Source of the DNA: Cladorhizidae sp. MBARI D1340-BT2
Taxonomy: Eukaryota; Porifera; Demospongiae; Poecilosclerida; Cladorhizidae
Reading direction: 5' to 3'
Assembly (NCBI GenBank): GCA_028752905.1
Contig: JAQNBH010000011.1
Coordinates: forward strand, 22,163,841 to 22,227,840
DNA length: 64,000 nucleotides
Part shown: piece after piece, positions 14,751 through 28,700 of the stretch
Position numbering within the stretch: the stretch's first letter is position 1
Layout: every line of letters begins with the position of its first letter
The notes under the pieces: model-generated
What the model was told of the DNA's origin: nothing
Databases searched by the model: none
The model's input: only the letters and a program-made list of their open reading frames with translations
Translations under genes and position numbers: made by a program

Positions 14751-17020
14751 TGAACTCTGTATCAAGCCATGAAGTCTGGCGTCTCAAGCCATGAACTCTG
14801 GTGTGTTTCAAGCCATGAACTGTGGTGTGCATCAAGCCATGAACTCTGGTGTGTATCAAGCTATTAACTCTGGTGTGCAACAACCTATGAACTCTGGTGT
14901 GCATCAAACCATGAACTCTGATATGCATCAAGCCATGAACTCTGGTGTGGAACAAGCCATTAACTCTAGTGTGCATTAAGCCATGAACACAGGTTTACAT
15001 CAAGCTATGAACACTGGAATGCAGCAAGCTATGAACTCTGATGTGTATCAAGCTATGAAATCTGGTGTTTAGCTAGACATGAACTCTGGTGTGCAGCAAG
15101 CCATAAATTCTGGTATGCTTCAAGCCATGAAATTTGGTGTGCATCAAGCCAAGAACTCTGGTGGGTATGAAGCTATGAACTCTGGTGTTTAGCAAGCCAT
15201 GAACTCTGGCGTGCAGCAAGCCATTAACTCTGGCATGCATCAAGCCATGAACTCAGATGTGTATCAAGCTATGAACTCTGGGGTGTAGCAAAACATGAAC
15301 TCTGATGTGTAGCAAGAAATGAATTCTGGTGTGTAGCAGTCTCATGAACCCTGTTTCAAGCCATGAACTCTGGTGTCTCCAGCCATGAACTCTGGTGTGT
15401 GTCAAGCCATGAACTCTGGTGTGCATCAAGCCATGAACTATGGTGTGCATCAAGCCATGAACTCTGTTGCACATCAAGCCATGCATTCTGGTGTCCATCA
15501 ACCCATGAACTCTGGTGTGCATCACCAATGAACTCTGGTTTGCATCAAGCCGTGAACTTTGGTGTGCATCAAGTCATGAATTCTGGTGGGTATCAAGCCA
15601 AGAACTCTGGTGTGTAGCAAGCCATGAACTCTGGCATGCATCAAGGCATTAACTCTGGTGTGTATCAATGTGTGTATGAGAACATGTACTCTCGAGTGTA
15701 GCAGTCATGAACTCTGTATCCAGCCATGAACTCAGGTTTGCAGCAAGCCATTAATTCCTAGTGTGTTAAGCCATCAACTCTGGTGTGTACCAAGCCATGA
15801 ACTCTGGTATGCATCAAGCCATGAACTCTGGTTTGCAACAAGCCATGAACTCTGGTGTGCATCAAGCCATGAACTCATGTGTACATCAAGCCATGAATTC
15901 TGGTGTGCATCAAGCCATTAACTCAGGTGTGCATCAAGCCATCAACTTTGATGTTCAACAAGCCAAGAACTCTGGTGTGTATCAAGCTATGAACTCTGGT
16001 GTGTAGCAAGACATGCACTCTGGTGTATGTCATGAACTCTGTATCAAGCCATGAACTCTGATGTCTTAAGGCTTAAGCCATGAACTCTGGAGTGTGTCAA
16101 GCCATAAACTCTTGTATGCATCAAGCTATGAACTCTGGTCTGTATCAAGCTATATGAACTCTGGTGTGTAGCAAAACATAAATTCTGGTGTGTATCAAGC
16201 TATAAACTCCATTGTCTAACAAGCTATATGAATTCTGGTGTGTAGCAAGACATGAACTCTGGTGTGCATGAACTCAGGTGTGTAGCAAGTTATGAGGTCT
16301 GGTGTGTAGCAGTCATGAACTCTGTATTAAGCCATGAACTCTGGTGTCTCAAGCCATGAACTCTGTTCTGCAGCAAGCCATAAACTCTGGTGTGCAGCAA
16401 GCCATGAACTCTGGCATGCACAAGCCATGAACTCTGGTGTGTATCAAGCTATTAACTCTGGGGTGTAGCAAGACATGAAATTTGGCGTACAGCAAGCCAT
16501 GAACTCCGGGGTGCATCAAGCTATGAAATCTGGTGTGTATCAAGCTATGAACTCTTGTGTGCAGCAAGAGATGAATTCTGGTGTGTTGCCTTCATGAAGT
16601 CTATAACTAGCCATGAACTATAAATGTCTCAAGCCATGAACTCTGGTATGCATCAAGCCATGAACTTTGGTGTGCATCGAGCTAAGAACGATGATGTGCA
16701 TGAAGCCATGAACTCTGGTGTAGTTCATGCCATGAACTCTGGTGTGCATCAAGCCATGAACTCTGGTTTGCATCAAGCCATGAACTCTGGTGTGCATCAA
16801 GCCATAAATTTTGGTGTGCATCAAGCTATGAACTCTGGTAGGTAGCAAGCCTTGAACTCTGGAATGGAGCAAGCCATGAACTCTGGCATGTATCTAGCCA
16901 TGAACTCTGGTGTGTATCAAGCTATGAACACTGTTGTGTTGCAAGACATGAACTCTGGTGTGTAACAGTCATGAACTCTCTATCAAGCCATGAAGTCAGG
17001 CATCTCAAGCCATGAACTCT
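13270..17020. repeat. Higher-order duplication, offset 3117 bp
   Basis: The block around 13,501-13,900 recurs at 16,618-17,017 at an offset of 3117 bp. It includes the rare variant that reads CGAGCTAAGAACGATGATG. After about 17,040 the second copy lacks some units that are present in the first. Confidence 0.65.
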
Positions 17021-18659
17021 GGTGTGTTTCAAGCCATGAACTCTGGTGTGCAACAAGCCATGAACTCTGGTGTGCATCAAGCCATAAACTCTGGTATGTA
17101 GTAAGGCATGAACTCTGGTGTGCATCAAGCCAGTAACTCTGGTGTGTATCAAGCTAAGAATTCTGGTCTGTAGCAAGACATGAACTCTGGTGTGTAGCAG
17201 TCTCATGAACTCTGTATCAAGCCATGAACTCTGGTGTGTAGCAACCTTTTAACACTGGTATGTTAAGCCTTGAACTCTGGTGTGCAACAAGTTATGATCT
17301 CTGGTGTGCATCAAACCATGAACTCAGGTGTGCATCAAGCTATGAACACTGGCATGCAGCAAGCTATGAACTCTGATGTGTATCAAGCTATGTATGAACT
17401 ATGATGTATAGCAAGACATGAACTCTGGTGTATATCAGTCATTAACTCTGTATCAAGCCATGAACACTGGTGCCTTAAGCCATGAACTCTGGAGTGTGTC
17501 AAGCCATGAACTCTGGTGTGCATCAAGCCATGAACTCTGGTGTGCATCAAGCCATGAACTCTGGTCTGTATCAAGCTATATGAACTCTGGTGTGTAGCAA
17601 AACATGAATTCTAGTGTGTATCAAGCTATGAACTCCAGTCTCTATCAAGCTATATGAATTCTGGTGTGTAGCAATACATGAACTCTGGTGTGCATCAAGC
17701 CATGAACTCTGGCGGGTATCAAGCTATGAACTCTGGTCTGTATCAAGCTATCAACTGGGATGTGTAGCAAGTTATGAGGTCTTGTGTGTAGCAGTCATGA
17801 ACTCTGTATCAAGCCATGAAGTATGGTGTCTCAAGCCATGAACTGTGGTGTATTTCAAGCCATGAACTCTGGTGTGCATCAAGCCATGAACTCTGGTGTG
17901 TATCAAGCTATTAACTCTGGTGTGCATCAACCTATGAACTCTGGTGTGCATCAAGCCATGAACTCTGGTGTGCATCAAGCCATGAACTCTGGTGTGAAGC
18001 AAGCCATGAACTCTGGCGTGTATCAAGCTATGAATTCTTGTCTGTAGCAACACATGAACTCTGGTGTGTAGCAGTTATGAACTCCATATCAGACAATGAA
18101 ATCTAGTGTGCAGCAAGCCTTGAACACTGGTGTGTTAAGCCATGTACTCTGGTGTGTACCAAGCCATGAACTCTGGTTTGCATCAAGCCATGAACTCTGG
18201 TGTGCAACAAGCCATGAACTCTGGTTTGCATCAAACCATGAACTCAGGTGTGCATTAAGCTATGAACAATGGAATGCATCAAGCTATGAACTCTGGTGTC
18301 TATCAAGCTATGTATGAACTCTGATGTGCATCAAGCCATGAACTCTGGTGTGTATCAAGCTATTAACTCTAGTGTGTAGCAAGGCATGAATTCTGGTGTG
18401 TACGAGTCATGAATTCTTTATCAAGCCATGAAATCTGGTGGCTCGAGCCATGAACTCTGGTATGTGTCAAGCCATGAACTCTGGTGTGCATCAAGCCATG
18501 AACTTTGGTTTGCATCGAGCCATGAACTCTGGTGTGCATCAAGCCATGAACTCTGGTGTGCATCAAGCCATGAACTCTGGTGTGCATCAAGCCATGAACT
18601 CTGGTGTGCATCAACCCATGAACTCTAGTGTGCATCAAGCCTTGAACTGTGGTGTGTAG

Positions 18660-21600
18660 TAAGCCATGAACACTGGTATGCATCAAGACATGTACTTTAG
18701 TTTGCATTGAGCAATGAACTCTGGTGTGCATCAAGCCATGAACTCTGGTTTGCATCAAGCCATGAACTCTTGTGTGTATCAAGCCATGAACTCTGGTGTG
18801 CATCAAGCCATGAACTCTGGCTTGCATCAATCCATGAACTTTGGTATGCATCAAGCCATGAACTGTGATGGGTATCAAGCTATGAACTCTGGTGTGTATC
18901 AAGCCATGAACATTGGTGTGTGTCAAGCCATGAACTCTGGTTTGCATCAAGTCATGAACTCTGGTATGCAGCAAGCCATGAACTATGGTGTGTATCAAGC
19001 TATATGAACTCTGGTGTGTAGCAAAACATGAATTCTGCTGTGTATCAATCAAGCTATGAACTCCAGTCTATATCAAGCTGTATAAATTCTGTTGTGTAGC
19101 AAAACATGAACTCTTATGTGCATCAAGCCAAGAACTCTGGCGGGTATGAAGATATTCTAGTCTGTATCAAGCTATGAACTCGTGTGTGTATCAAGTTATG
19201 AGGTCTGGTGTGTATCAAGCTATGAACTCTGGGGTGTAGAAAGACATGAACTCTGGTGTACAGCAAGCCATGAACTCCGGGGTGCATCAAGCCATGAAAT
19301 CTGATGTGTATCAAGCTATGAACTCTGATGTGCAGCAGACATGAACTCTGGTGTTTAGCAGTCATGAACTCTGTAACTAGCCATGAACTATAGGTGTCTA
19401 AAGCCATCAACTCTGGTGTACATCAAGCCATGAACTCTGGTGTGCATCAAGCCATGAACTTTGGTGTGCATAGAGCCATGAACTATGGTGTGCATGAAGC
19501 CATGAACTCTGGTGTACATCAAGCCATGAACTCTGGTTTGCATCAAGCCATGAACTCTGGTGTGCATCAAGCCATGAACTCTGGTGTGGAATTCTGGTGT
19601 GTTGCCTTCGTGAAGTCTATAACTAGCCATGAACTATAAATGTCTCAAGCCATGAACTCTGGTGTACATCAAGCCATGAACTCTGGTGTGCATCAAGCCA
19701 TGAACTTTGGTGTGCATCGAGCTAAGAACGATGATATGCATGAAGCCATGAACTCTGGTGTAGTTCAAGCCATGAACTCTGGTGTGCATCAAGCCATGAA
19801 CTCTGGTTTGCATCAAGCCATGAACTCTGGTGTTCATCAAGCCATAAATTTTGGTGTGCATCAAGCTATGAACACTGTTGTGTAGCAAGACATGAACTCT
19901 GGTGTGTAGCAGTCATGAACTCTCTATCAAGCCATGAAGTCAGGCGTCTAAAGCCATGAACTCTGGTATGTTTCAAGCCATGAACTCTGGTGTGCTTCAA
20001 GCCATGAACACTGGTGTGTATCAAGCTATTAACTCTGGTGAGCTTCAAGTCATGAACTCTGGTGTGCAACAAGCCATGAACTCTGGTGTGCATCAATCCA
20101 TGAACTCTGGTATGTAGTAAGGCATGAACTCTGGCGTGCATCAAGCCAGTAACTCTGGTGTGTATCAAGCTAAGAATTCTGGCCTGTAGAAAGACATGAA
20201 CTCTGGTGTGTAGCAGTCATGAACTCTGTATCAAGCTATGAACTCTGGTCTGTATCAAGCTATCAACTCGGGTGTGTAGCAAGTTATGAGGTCTTGTGTG
20301 TAGCAGTCATGAACTCTGTATCAAGCCATGAAGTCTAGCGTCTCAAGCCATGAACTCTGGTGTGTTTCAAGCCATGAACTCTGGTGTGCATCAAGCCATG
20401 AAATCTGGTGTGAAGCAAGCCATGAACTCTGGTGTGCATCAAGCCATGAACTCTGGTGTGAAGCAAGCCATGAACTCTGGCTTGTATCAAGCTATGAATT
20501 CTTGTCTGTAGCAACACATGAACTCTGGTGTGTAGCAGTTATGAACTCCGTATCACGCAATGTAATATCATGTGCAGCAAGCCTTCAACACTGGTGTGTT
20601 AAGCCATGTACTCTGGTGTGCACCAAGCCATGGACTCTGGTTTGCATCAAGCCATGAACTCTGGTGTGCAACAAGCCATGAACTCTGGTTTGCATCGAAC
20701 CATGAACTCAGGTGTGCATTAAGCTATGAACAGTGGAATGCAGCAAGCTATGAACTCTGGTGTCTATCAAGCTATGTATGAACTCTGATGTGCATCAAGC
20801 CTTGAACTCTGGTGTGTATCAAGCTATTAACTCTAGTGTGTAGCAAGGCATGAACTCTGGTGTGTACGAGTCATGAATTCTGTATCAAGCCATGAACTCT
20901 GGTGGCTCGAGCCATGAACTCTGGTATGTGTCAAGCCATGAACTCTTGTGTGCATCAAGCCATGAACTTTGGTTTGCATCGAGCCATGAACTCTGGTGTG
21001 CATCAAGCCATGAACACTGGTGTGCATCAAGCCATGAACTCTGGTGTGCATCAAGCCATGAACTCTGGTATGCATCAATCCATGAACTCTGGTGTGCATC
21101 AAGCCATGAACTCTGGTGTGCATCAAGAGATGAATTCTGGTGTGTTGCCTTCATGAAGTCTATAACTAGCCATGAACTATAAATGTCTCAAGCCATGAAC
21201 TCTGGTGTACATCAAGCCATGAACTCTCGTGTGCATCAAGCCATGAACTCTGGTATGCATCAAGCCATGAACTCTGGTGTGCATCAAGCCATGAACTCTG
21301 GTGTGCATCAACCCATGAACTCTAGTGTGCATCAAGCCATGAACTCTAGTGTGCATCAAGCCTTGAACTGTGGTGTGTAGTAAGCCATGAACACTGGTGT
21401 GCATCAAGACATGTACTTTAGTTTGCATTGAGCAATGAACTCTGGTGTGCATCAAGCCATGAACTCTGGTTTGCATCAAGCCATGAACTCTTGTGTGTAT
21501 CAAGCCATGAACTCTGGTGTGCATCAAGCCATGAACTCTGGCTTGCATCAATCCATGAACTTTGGTATGCATCAAGCCATGAATTGTGATGGGTATCAAG

Positions 21601-24100
21601 CTATGAACTCTGGTGTGTAGCAAGCCATGAACATTGGTGTGTGTCAAGCCATGAACTCTGGTTTGCATCAAGTCATGAACTCTGGTATGCAGCAAGCCAT
21701 GAACTATGGTGTGTATCAAGCTATATGAACTCTGGTGTGTAGCAAAACATGAATTCTGCTGTGTATCAATCAAGCTATGAACTCCAGTCTATATCAAGCT
21801 GTATAAATTCTGTTGTGTAGCAAAACATGAACTCTTATGTGCATCAAGCCAAGAACTCTGGCGGGTATGAAGATATTCTAGTTTGTATCAAGCTATGAAC
21901 TCGTGTGTGTATCAAGTTATGAGGTCTGGTGTGTATCAAGCTATGAACTCTGGTGTGTAGAAAGACATGAACTCTGGTGTACAGCAAGCCATGAACTCCG
22001 GGGTGCATCAAGCCATGAAATCTGGTGTGTATCAAGCTATGAACTCTGATGTGCAGCAGACATGAACTCTGGTGTTTAGCAGTCATGAACTCTGTAACTA
22101 GCCATGAACTATAGGTGTCTAAAGCCATCAACTCTGGTGTACATCAAGCCATGAACTCTGGTGTGCATCAAGCCATGAACTTTGGTGTGCATAGAGCCAT
22201 GAACTATGGTGTGCATGAAGCCATGAACTCTGGTGTACATCAAGCCATGAACTCTGGTTTGCATCAAGCCATGAACTCTGGTGTGCATCAAGCCATGAAC
22301 TCTGGTGTGGAATTCTGGTGTGTTGCCTTCGTGAAGTCTATAACTAGCCATGAACTATAAATGTCTCAAGCCATGAACTCTGGTGTACATCAAGCCATGA
22401 ACTCTGGTGTGCATCAAGCCATGAACTTTGGTGTGCATCGAGCTAAGAACGATGATGTGCATGAAGCCATGAACTCTGGTGTAGTTCAAGCCATGAACTC
22501 TGGTGTGCATCAAGCCATGAACTCTGGTTTGCATCAAGCCATGAACTCTGGTGTTCATCAAGCCATAAATTTTGGTGTGCATCAAGCTATGAACACTGTT
22601 GTGTAGCAAGACATGAACTCTGGTGTGTAGCAGTCATGAACTCTCTATCAAGCCATGAAGTCAGGCGTCTAAAGCCATGAACTCTGGTGTGTTTCAAGCC
22701 ATGAACTCTGGTGTGCTTCAAGCCATGAACACTGGTGTGTATCAAGCTATTAACTCTGGTGAGCTTCAAGTCATGAACTCTGGTGTGCAACAAGCCATGA
22801 ACTCTGGTGTGCATCAATCCATGAACTCTGGTATGTAGTAAGGCATGAACTCTGGCGTGCATCAAGCCAGTAACTCTGGTGTGTATCAAGCTAAGAATTC
22901 TGGCCTGTAGAAAGACATGAACTCTGGTGTGTAGCAGTCATGAACTCTGTATCAAGCTATGAACTCTGGTCTGTATCAAGCTATCAACTCGGGTGTGTAG
23001 CAAGTTATGAGGTCTTGTATGTAGCAGTCATGAACTCTGTATCAAGCCATGAAGTCTAGCGTCTCAAGCCATGAACTCTGGTGTGTTTCAAGCCATGAAC
23101 TCTGGTGTGCATCAAGCCATGAACTCTGGTGTGAAGCAAGCCATGAACTCTGGTATGCATTAAGCCATGAACTCTGGTGTGAAGCAAGCCATGAACTCTG
23201 GCTTGTATCAAGCTATGAATTCTTGTCTGTAGCAACACATGAACTCTGGTGTGTAGCAGTTATGAACTCCGTATCACGCAATGTAATATCATGTGCAGCA
23301 AGCCTTCAACACTGGTGTATTAAGTCATGTACTCTGGTGTCCACCAAGCCATGGACTCTGGTTTGCATCAAGCCATGAACTCTGGTGTGCAACAAGCCAT
23401 GAACTCTGGTTTGCATCGAACCATGAACTCAGGTGTGCATTAAGCTATGAACAGTGGAATGCAGCAAGCTATGAACTCTGGTGTCTATCAAGCTATGTAT
23501 GAACTCTGATGTGCATCAAGCCATGAACTCTGGTGTGTATCAAGCTATTAACTCTAGTGTGTAGCAAGGCATGAACTCTGGTGTGTACGAGTCATGAATT
23601 CTGTATCAAGCCATGAATTCTGGTGGCTCGAGCCATGAACTCTGGTATGTGTCAAGCCATGAACTCTGGTGTGCATCAAGCCATGAACTTTGGTTTGCAT
23701 CGAGCCATGAACTCTGGTGTGCATCAAGCCATGAACACTGGTGTGCATCAAGCCATGAACTCTGGTGTGCATCAAGCCATGAACTCTGGTATGCATCAAG
23801 CCATGAACTCTGGTGTGCATCAAGCCATGAACTCTGGTGTGCATCAAGATATGAATTCTGGTGTGTTGCCTTCATGAAGTCTATAACTAGCCATGAACTA
23901 TAAATGTCTCAAGCCATGAACTCTGGTGTACATCAAGCCATGAACTCTGGTGTGCATCAAGCCATGAACTCTGGTATGCATCAAGCCATGAACTCTGGTG
24001 TGCATCAAGCCATGAACTCTGGTGTGCATCAAGAGATGAATTCTGGTGTGTTGCCTTCATGAAGTCTATAACTAGCAATGAACTATAAATGTCTCAAGCC
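18660..24100. repeat. Tandem 2.7-kb higher-order repeat, offset 2721 bp
   Basis: About 18,660-21,380 is repeated at 21,381-24,100 with a constant offset of 2721 bp and few differences. Long stretches, for example 19,394-19,639 against 22,115-22,360, appear identical. Marked variants such as TGTGATGGGTATCAAGC and TGGAATTCTGGTGTGTTGCC fall at the same relative places in both copies. Confidence 0.85.
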
Positions 24101-25729
24101 ATGAACTCTGGTGTACATCAAGCCATGAACTCTGGTGTGCATCAAGCCATGAACTTTGGTGTGCATCGAGCTAAGAACGATGATGTGCATGAAGCCATGA
24201 ACTCTGGTTTGCATCAAACCATGAACTCAGGTGTGCATTAAGCTATGAACAATGGAATGCAGCAAGCTATGAACTCTGGCGTCTATCAAGCTATGTATGA
24301 ACTCTGATGTGCATCAAGCCATGAACTCTGGTATGTATCAAGCTATTAACTCTAGTGTGTAGCAAGGCATGAACTCTGGTGTGTACGAGTCATGAATTCT
24401 GTATCAAGCCATGAACTTTGGTTTGCATCGAGCCATGAACTCTGGTCTGCATCAAGCCATGAACACTGGTGTGCATCAAGCCATGAACTCTGGTGTGCAT
24501 CAAGCCATGAACTCTGTTATGTATCAAGCCATGAACTCTAGTGTGCATCAAGCCATGAACTCTGGTGTGCATCAACCCATGAACTCTGGTGTGCATCAAG
24601 CCATGAACTCTAGTGTGCATCAAGCCTTGAACTGTGGTGTGTAGTACGCCATGAACACTGGTGTGCATCAAGACATGTACTTTAGTTTGCATTGAGCAAT
24701 GAACTCTGGTGTGCATCAAGCCATGAACTCTGGTTTGCATTAAGCCATGAACTCTTGTGTGTATCAAGCCATGAACTCTGGTGTGCATCAAGCCATGAAC
24801 TCTGATTTGCATCAATCCATGAACTTTGGTATGCATCAAGCCATGAATTGTGATGGGTATCAAGCTATGAACTCTGGTGTGTAGCAAGCCATAAACATTG
24901 GTGTGTGTCAAGCCATGAACTCTGGTTTGCATCAAGTCATGAACTCTGGTATGCAGCAAGCCATGAACTATGGTGTGTATCAAGCTATATGAACTCTGGT
25001 TTGTAGCAAAACATGAATTCTAGTGTGTATCAAGCTATGAACTCCAGTCTCTATCAAGCTATATGAATTCTGGTGTGTAGCAAGACATGAACTCTGGTGT
25101 GCATCAAGCCATGAACTCTGGCGGGTATTAAGCTATGAACTCTCGTCTGTATCAAGCTATCAACTCGGGTGTGTAGCAAGTTATGTGGTCTTGCGTGTAG
25201 CAGTCATGAACTCTGTATCAAGCCATGAAGTCTAGCGTCTCAAGCCATGAACTCTGGTGTGTTTCAAGCCATGAACTCTGGTGTGCATCAAGCCATGAAC
25301 TCTGGTGTGAAGCAAGCCATGAACTCTGGTGTGCATCAAGCCATGAACTCTGGTGTGAAGCAAGCCATGAACTCTGGCGTGTATCAAGCTATGAATTCTT
25401 GTCTGTAGCAACACATGAACTCTGGTGTGTAGCAGTTATGAACTCCGTATCAGGCAATGAAATCTCATGTGCAGCAAGCCTTGAACACTGGTGTGTTAAG
25501 CCATGTACTCTGGTGTGCACCAAGCCATGAACTCTGGTTTGCATCAAGCCATGAACTCTGGTGTGCAACAAGCCATGAACTCTGGTTTGCATCGAACCAT
25601 GAACTCAGGTGTGCATTAAGCTATGAACAATGGAATGCAGCAAGCTATGAACTCTGGTGTCTATCAAGCTATGTATGAACTCTGATGTGCATCAAGCCAT
25701 GAACTCTGGTGTGTATCAAGCTATTAACT

Positions 25730-28700
25730 CTAGTGTGTAGCAAGGCATGAACTCTGGTGTGTACGAGTCATGAATTCTGTATCAAGCCATGAACTCTGGT
25801 GGCTCGAGCCATGAACTCTGGTATGTGTCAAGCCATGAACTCTGGTGTGCATCAAGCCATGAACTTTGGTTTGCATCGAGCCATGAACTCTGGTGTGCAT
25901 TAAGCCATGAACACTGGTGTGCATCAAGCCATGAACTCTGGTGTGCATCAAGCCATGAACTCTGGTATGCATCAAGCCATGAACTCTGATGTGCATCAGG
26001 CCATGAACTCTGGTGTGCATCAAGAGATGAATTCTGGTGTGTTGCCTTCATGAAGTCTATAACTAGCCATGAACTATAAATGTCTCAAGCCATGAACTCT
26101 GGTGTACATCAAGCCATGAACTCTGGTGTGCATCAAGCCATGAACTTTGGTGTGCATCGAGCTAAGAACGATGATGTGCATGAAGCCATGAACTCTGGTT
26201 GGCATCAAACCATGAACTCAGGTGTGCATTAAGCTATGAACTATGGAATGCAGCAAGCTATGAACACTGGTGTCTATGAAGCTATGTATGAACTCTGATG
26301 TGCATCAAGCCATGAACTCTGGTGTGCAGCAAGCCATGAACTCTGGTTTGCATCGAACCATGAACTCAGGTGTGCATTAAGCTATGAACAGTAGAATGCA
26401 GCAAGCTATGAACTCTGGTGTCTATTTAGCTATGTATGAACACTGATGTGCATCAAGCCATGAACTCTGGTGTGTATCAAGCTATTAACTCTAGTGTGTA
26501 GCAAGGCATGAACTCTGGTGTGTACGAGTCATGAATTCTTTATCAAGCCATGAACTCTGGTGGCTCGAGCCATGAACTCTGGTATGTGTCAAGCCATGAA
26601 CTCTGGTGTGCATCAAGCCATGAACTTTGGTTTGCATCGAGCCATGAACTCTGGTGTGCATCAAGCCATGAACACTGGTGTGCATCAAGCCATGAACTCT
26701 GGTGTGCACTAAGCCATGAACTCTGGTATGCATCAAGCCATGAACTCTGGTGTGCATCAAGCCATGAACTCTGGTGTGCATCAAGAGATGAATTCTGGTG
26801 TGTTGCGTTCATGAAGTCTATAACTAGCCATGAACTATAAATGTCTCAAGCCATGAACTCTGGTGTACATCAAGCCATGAACTCTGGTGTGCATCAAGCC
26901 ATGAACTTTGGTGTGCATCGAGCTAAGAACGATGATGTGCATGAAGCCATGAACTCTGGTTTGCATCAAACCATGAACTCAGGTGTGCATTAAGCTATGA
27001 ACAATGGAATGCAGCAAGCTATGAACTCTGGTGTCTATCAAGCTATGTATGAACTCTGATGTGCATCAAGCCATGAACTATGGTGTGTATCAAGCTATTA
27101 ACTCTAGTGTGTAGCAAGGCATGAACTCTGGTGTGTACGAGTCATGAATTCTGTATCAAGCCATGAACTCTGGTGGCTCGAACCATGAACTCTGGTATGT
27201 GTCAAGCCATGAACTCTGGTGTGCATCAAGCCATGAACTTTGGTTTGCATCGAGCCATGAACTCTGGTGTGCATCAAGCCATGAACACTGGTGTGCATTA
27301 AGCCATGAACTCTGGTGTGCATCAAGCCATGAACTCTGTTATGTATCAAGCCATGAACTCTAGTGTGCATCAAGCCATGAACTCTAGTGTGCATCAACCC
27401 ATGAACTCTGGTGTGCATCAAGCCATGAACTCTAGTGTGCATCAAGCCTTGAAATGTGGTGTGTAGTAAGCCATGAACACTGGTGGGCATCAAGCCATGA
27501 ACTCTGACTTGCATCAATCCATGAACTTTGGTATGCATCAAGCCATGAACTGTGATGGGTATCAAGCTATGACTCTGGTGTGTAGCAAGCCATGAACATT
27601 GGTGTGTGTCAAGCCATGAACTCTGGTTTGCATCAAGTCATGAACTCTGGTATGCAGCAAGCCATGAACTATGGTGTGTATCAAGCTATATGAACTCTGG
27701 TGTGTAGCAAAACATGAACTCTGCTGTGTATCAATCAAGCTATGAACTCCAGTCTATATCAAGCTGTATAAATTCTGTTGTGTAGCAAAACATGAACTCT
27801 TATGTGCATCAAGCCAAGAATTCTGGTGGGTATGAAGATATTCTAGTCTGTATCAAGCTATGAACTAGTGTATGTATCAAGTTATGAGGTCAGGTGTGTA
27901 TCAAGCTATGAACTCTGGGGTGTAGAAAGACATGAACTCTGGCGTACAGCAAGCCATGAACTCCGGGGTGCATCAAGACATGAAATCTGGTGTGTATCAA
28001 GCTATGAACTCTGATGCGCAGCAGGACATGAACTCTGGTGTGTAGCAGTCATGAACTCTGTAACTAGCCATGAACTATAGGTGTCTCAAGCCATCAACTC
28101 TGGTGTACATCAAGCCATGAACTCTGGTGTGCATCAAGCCATGAACTTTGGTGTGCATAGAGCCATGAACTATGGTGTGCATGAAGCCATGAACTCTGGT
28201 GTACATCAAGCCATGAACTCTGGTTTGCATCAAGCCATGAACTCTGGTGTGCATCAAGCCATGAACTCTGGTGTGCATCAAGAGATGAATTCTGGTGTGT
28301 TGCCTTCATGAAGTCTATAACTAGCCATGAACTATAAATGTCTCACGCCATGAACTCTGGTGTACATCAAGCCATGAACTCTGGTGTGCATCAAGCCATG
28401 AACTTTTGTGTGCATCGAGCTAAGAACGATGATGTGCATGAAGCCATGAACTCTGGTGTAGTTCAAGCCATGACCTCTGGTTTACATCAAGCCATGAACT
28501 CTGGTTTGCATCAAGCCATGAACTCTGGTGTGCATCAAGCCATAAATTTTGGTGTGCATCAAGCTATGAACACTGTTGTGTAGCAAGACATGAACTCTGG
28601 TGTGTAGCAGTCATGAACTCTCTATCAAGCCATGAAGTCAGGCGTCTAAAGCCATGAACTCTGGTGTGTTTCAAGCCATGAACTCTGGTGTGCTTCAAGC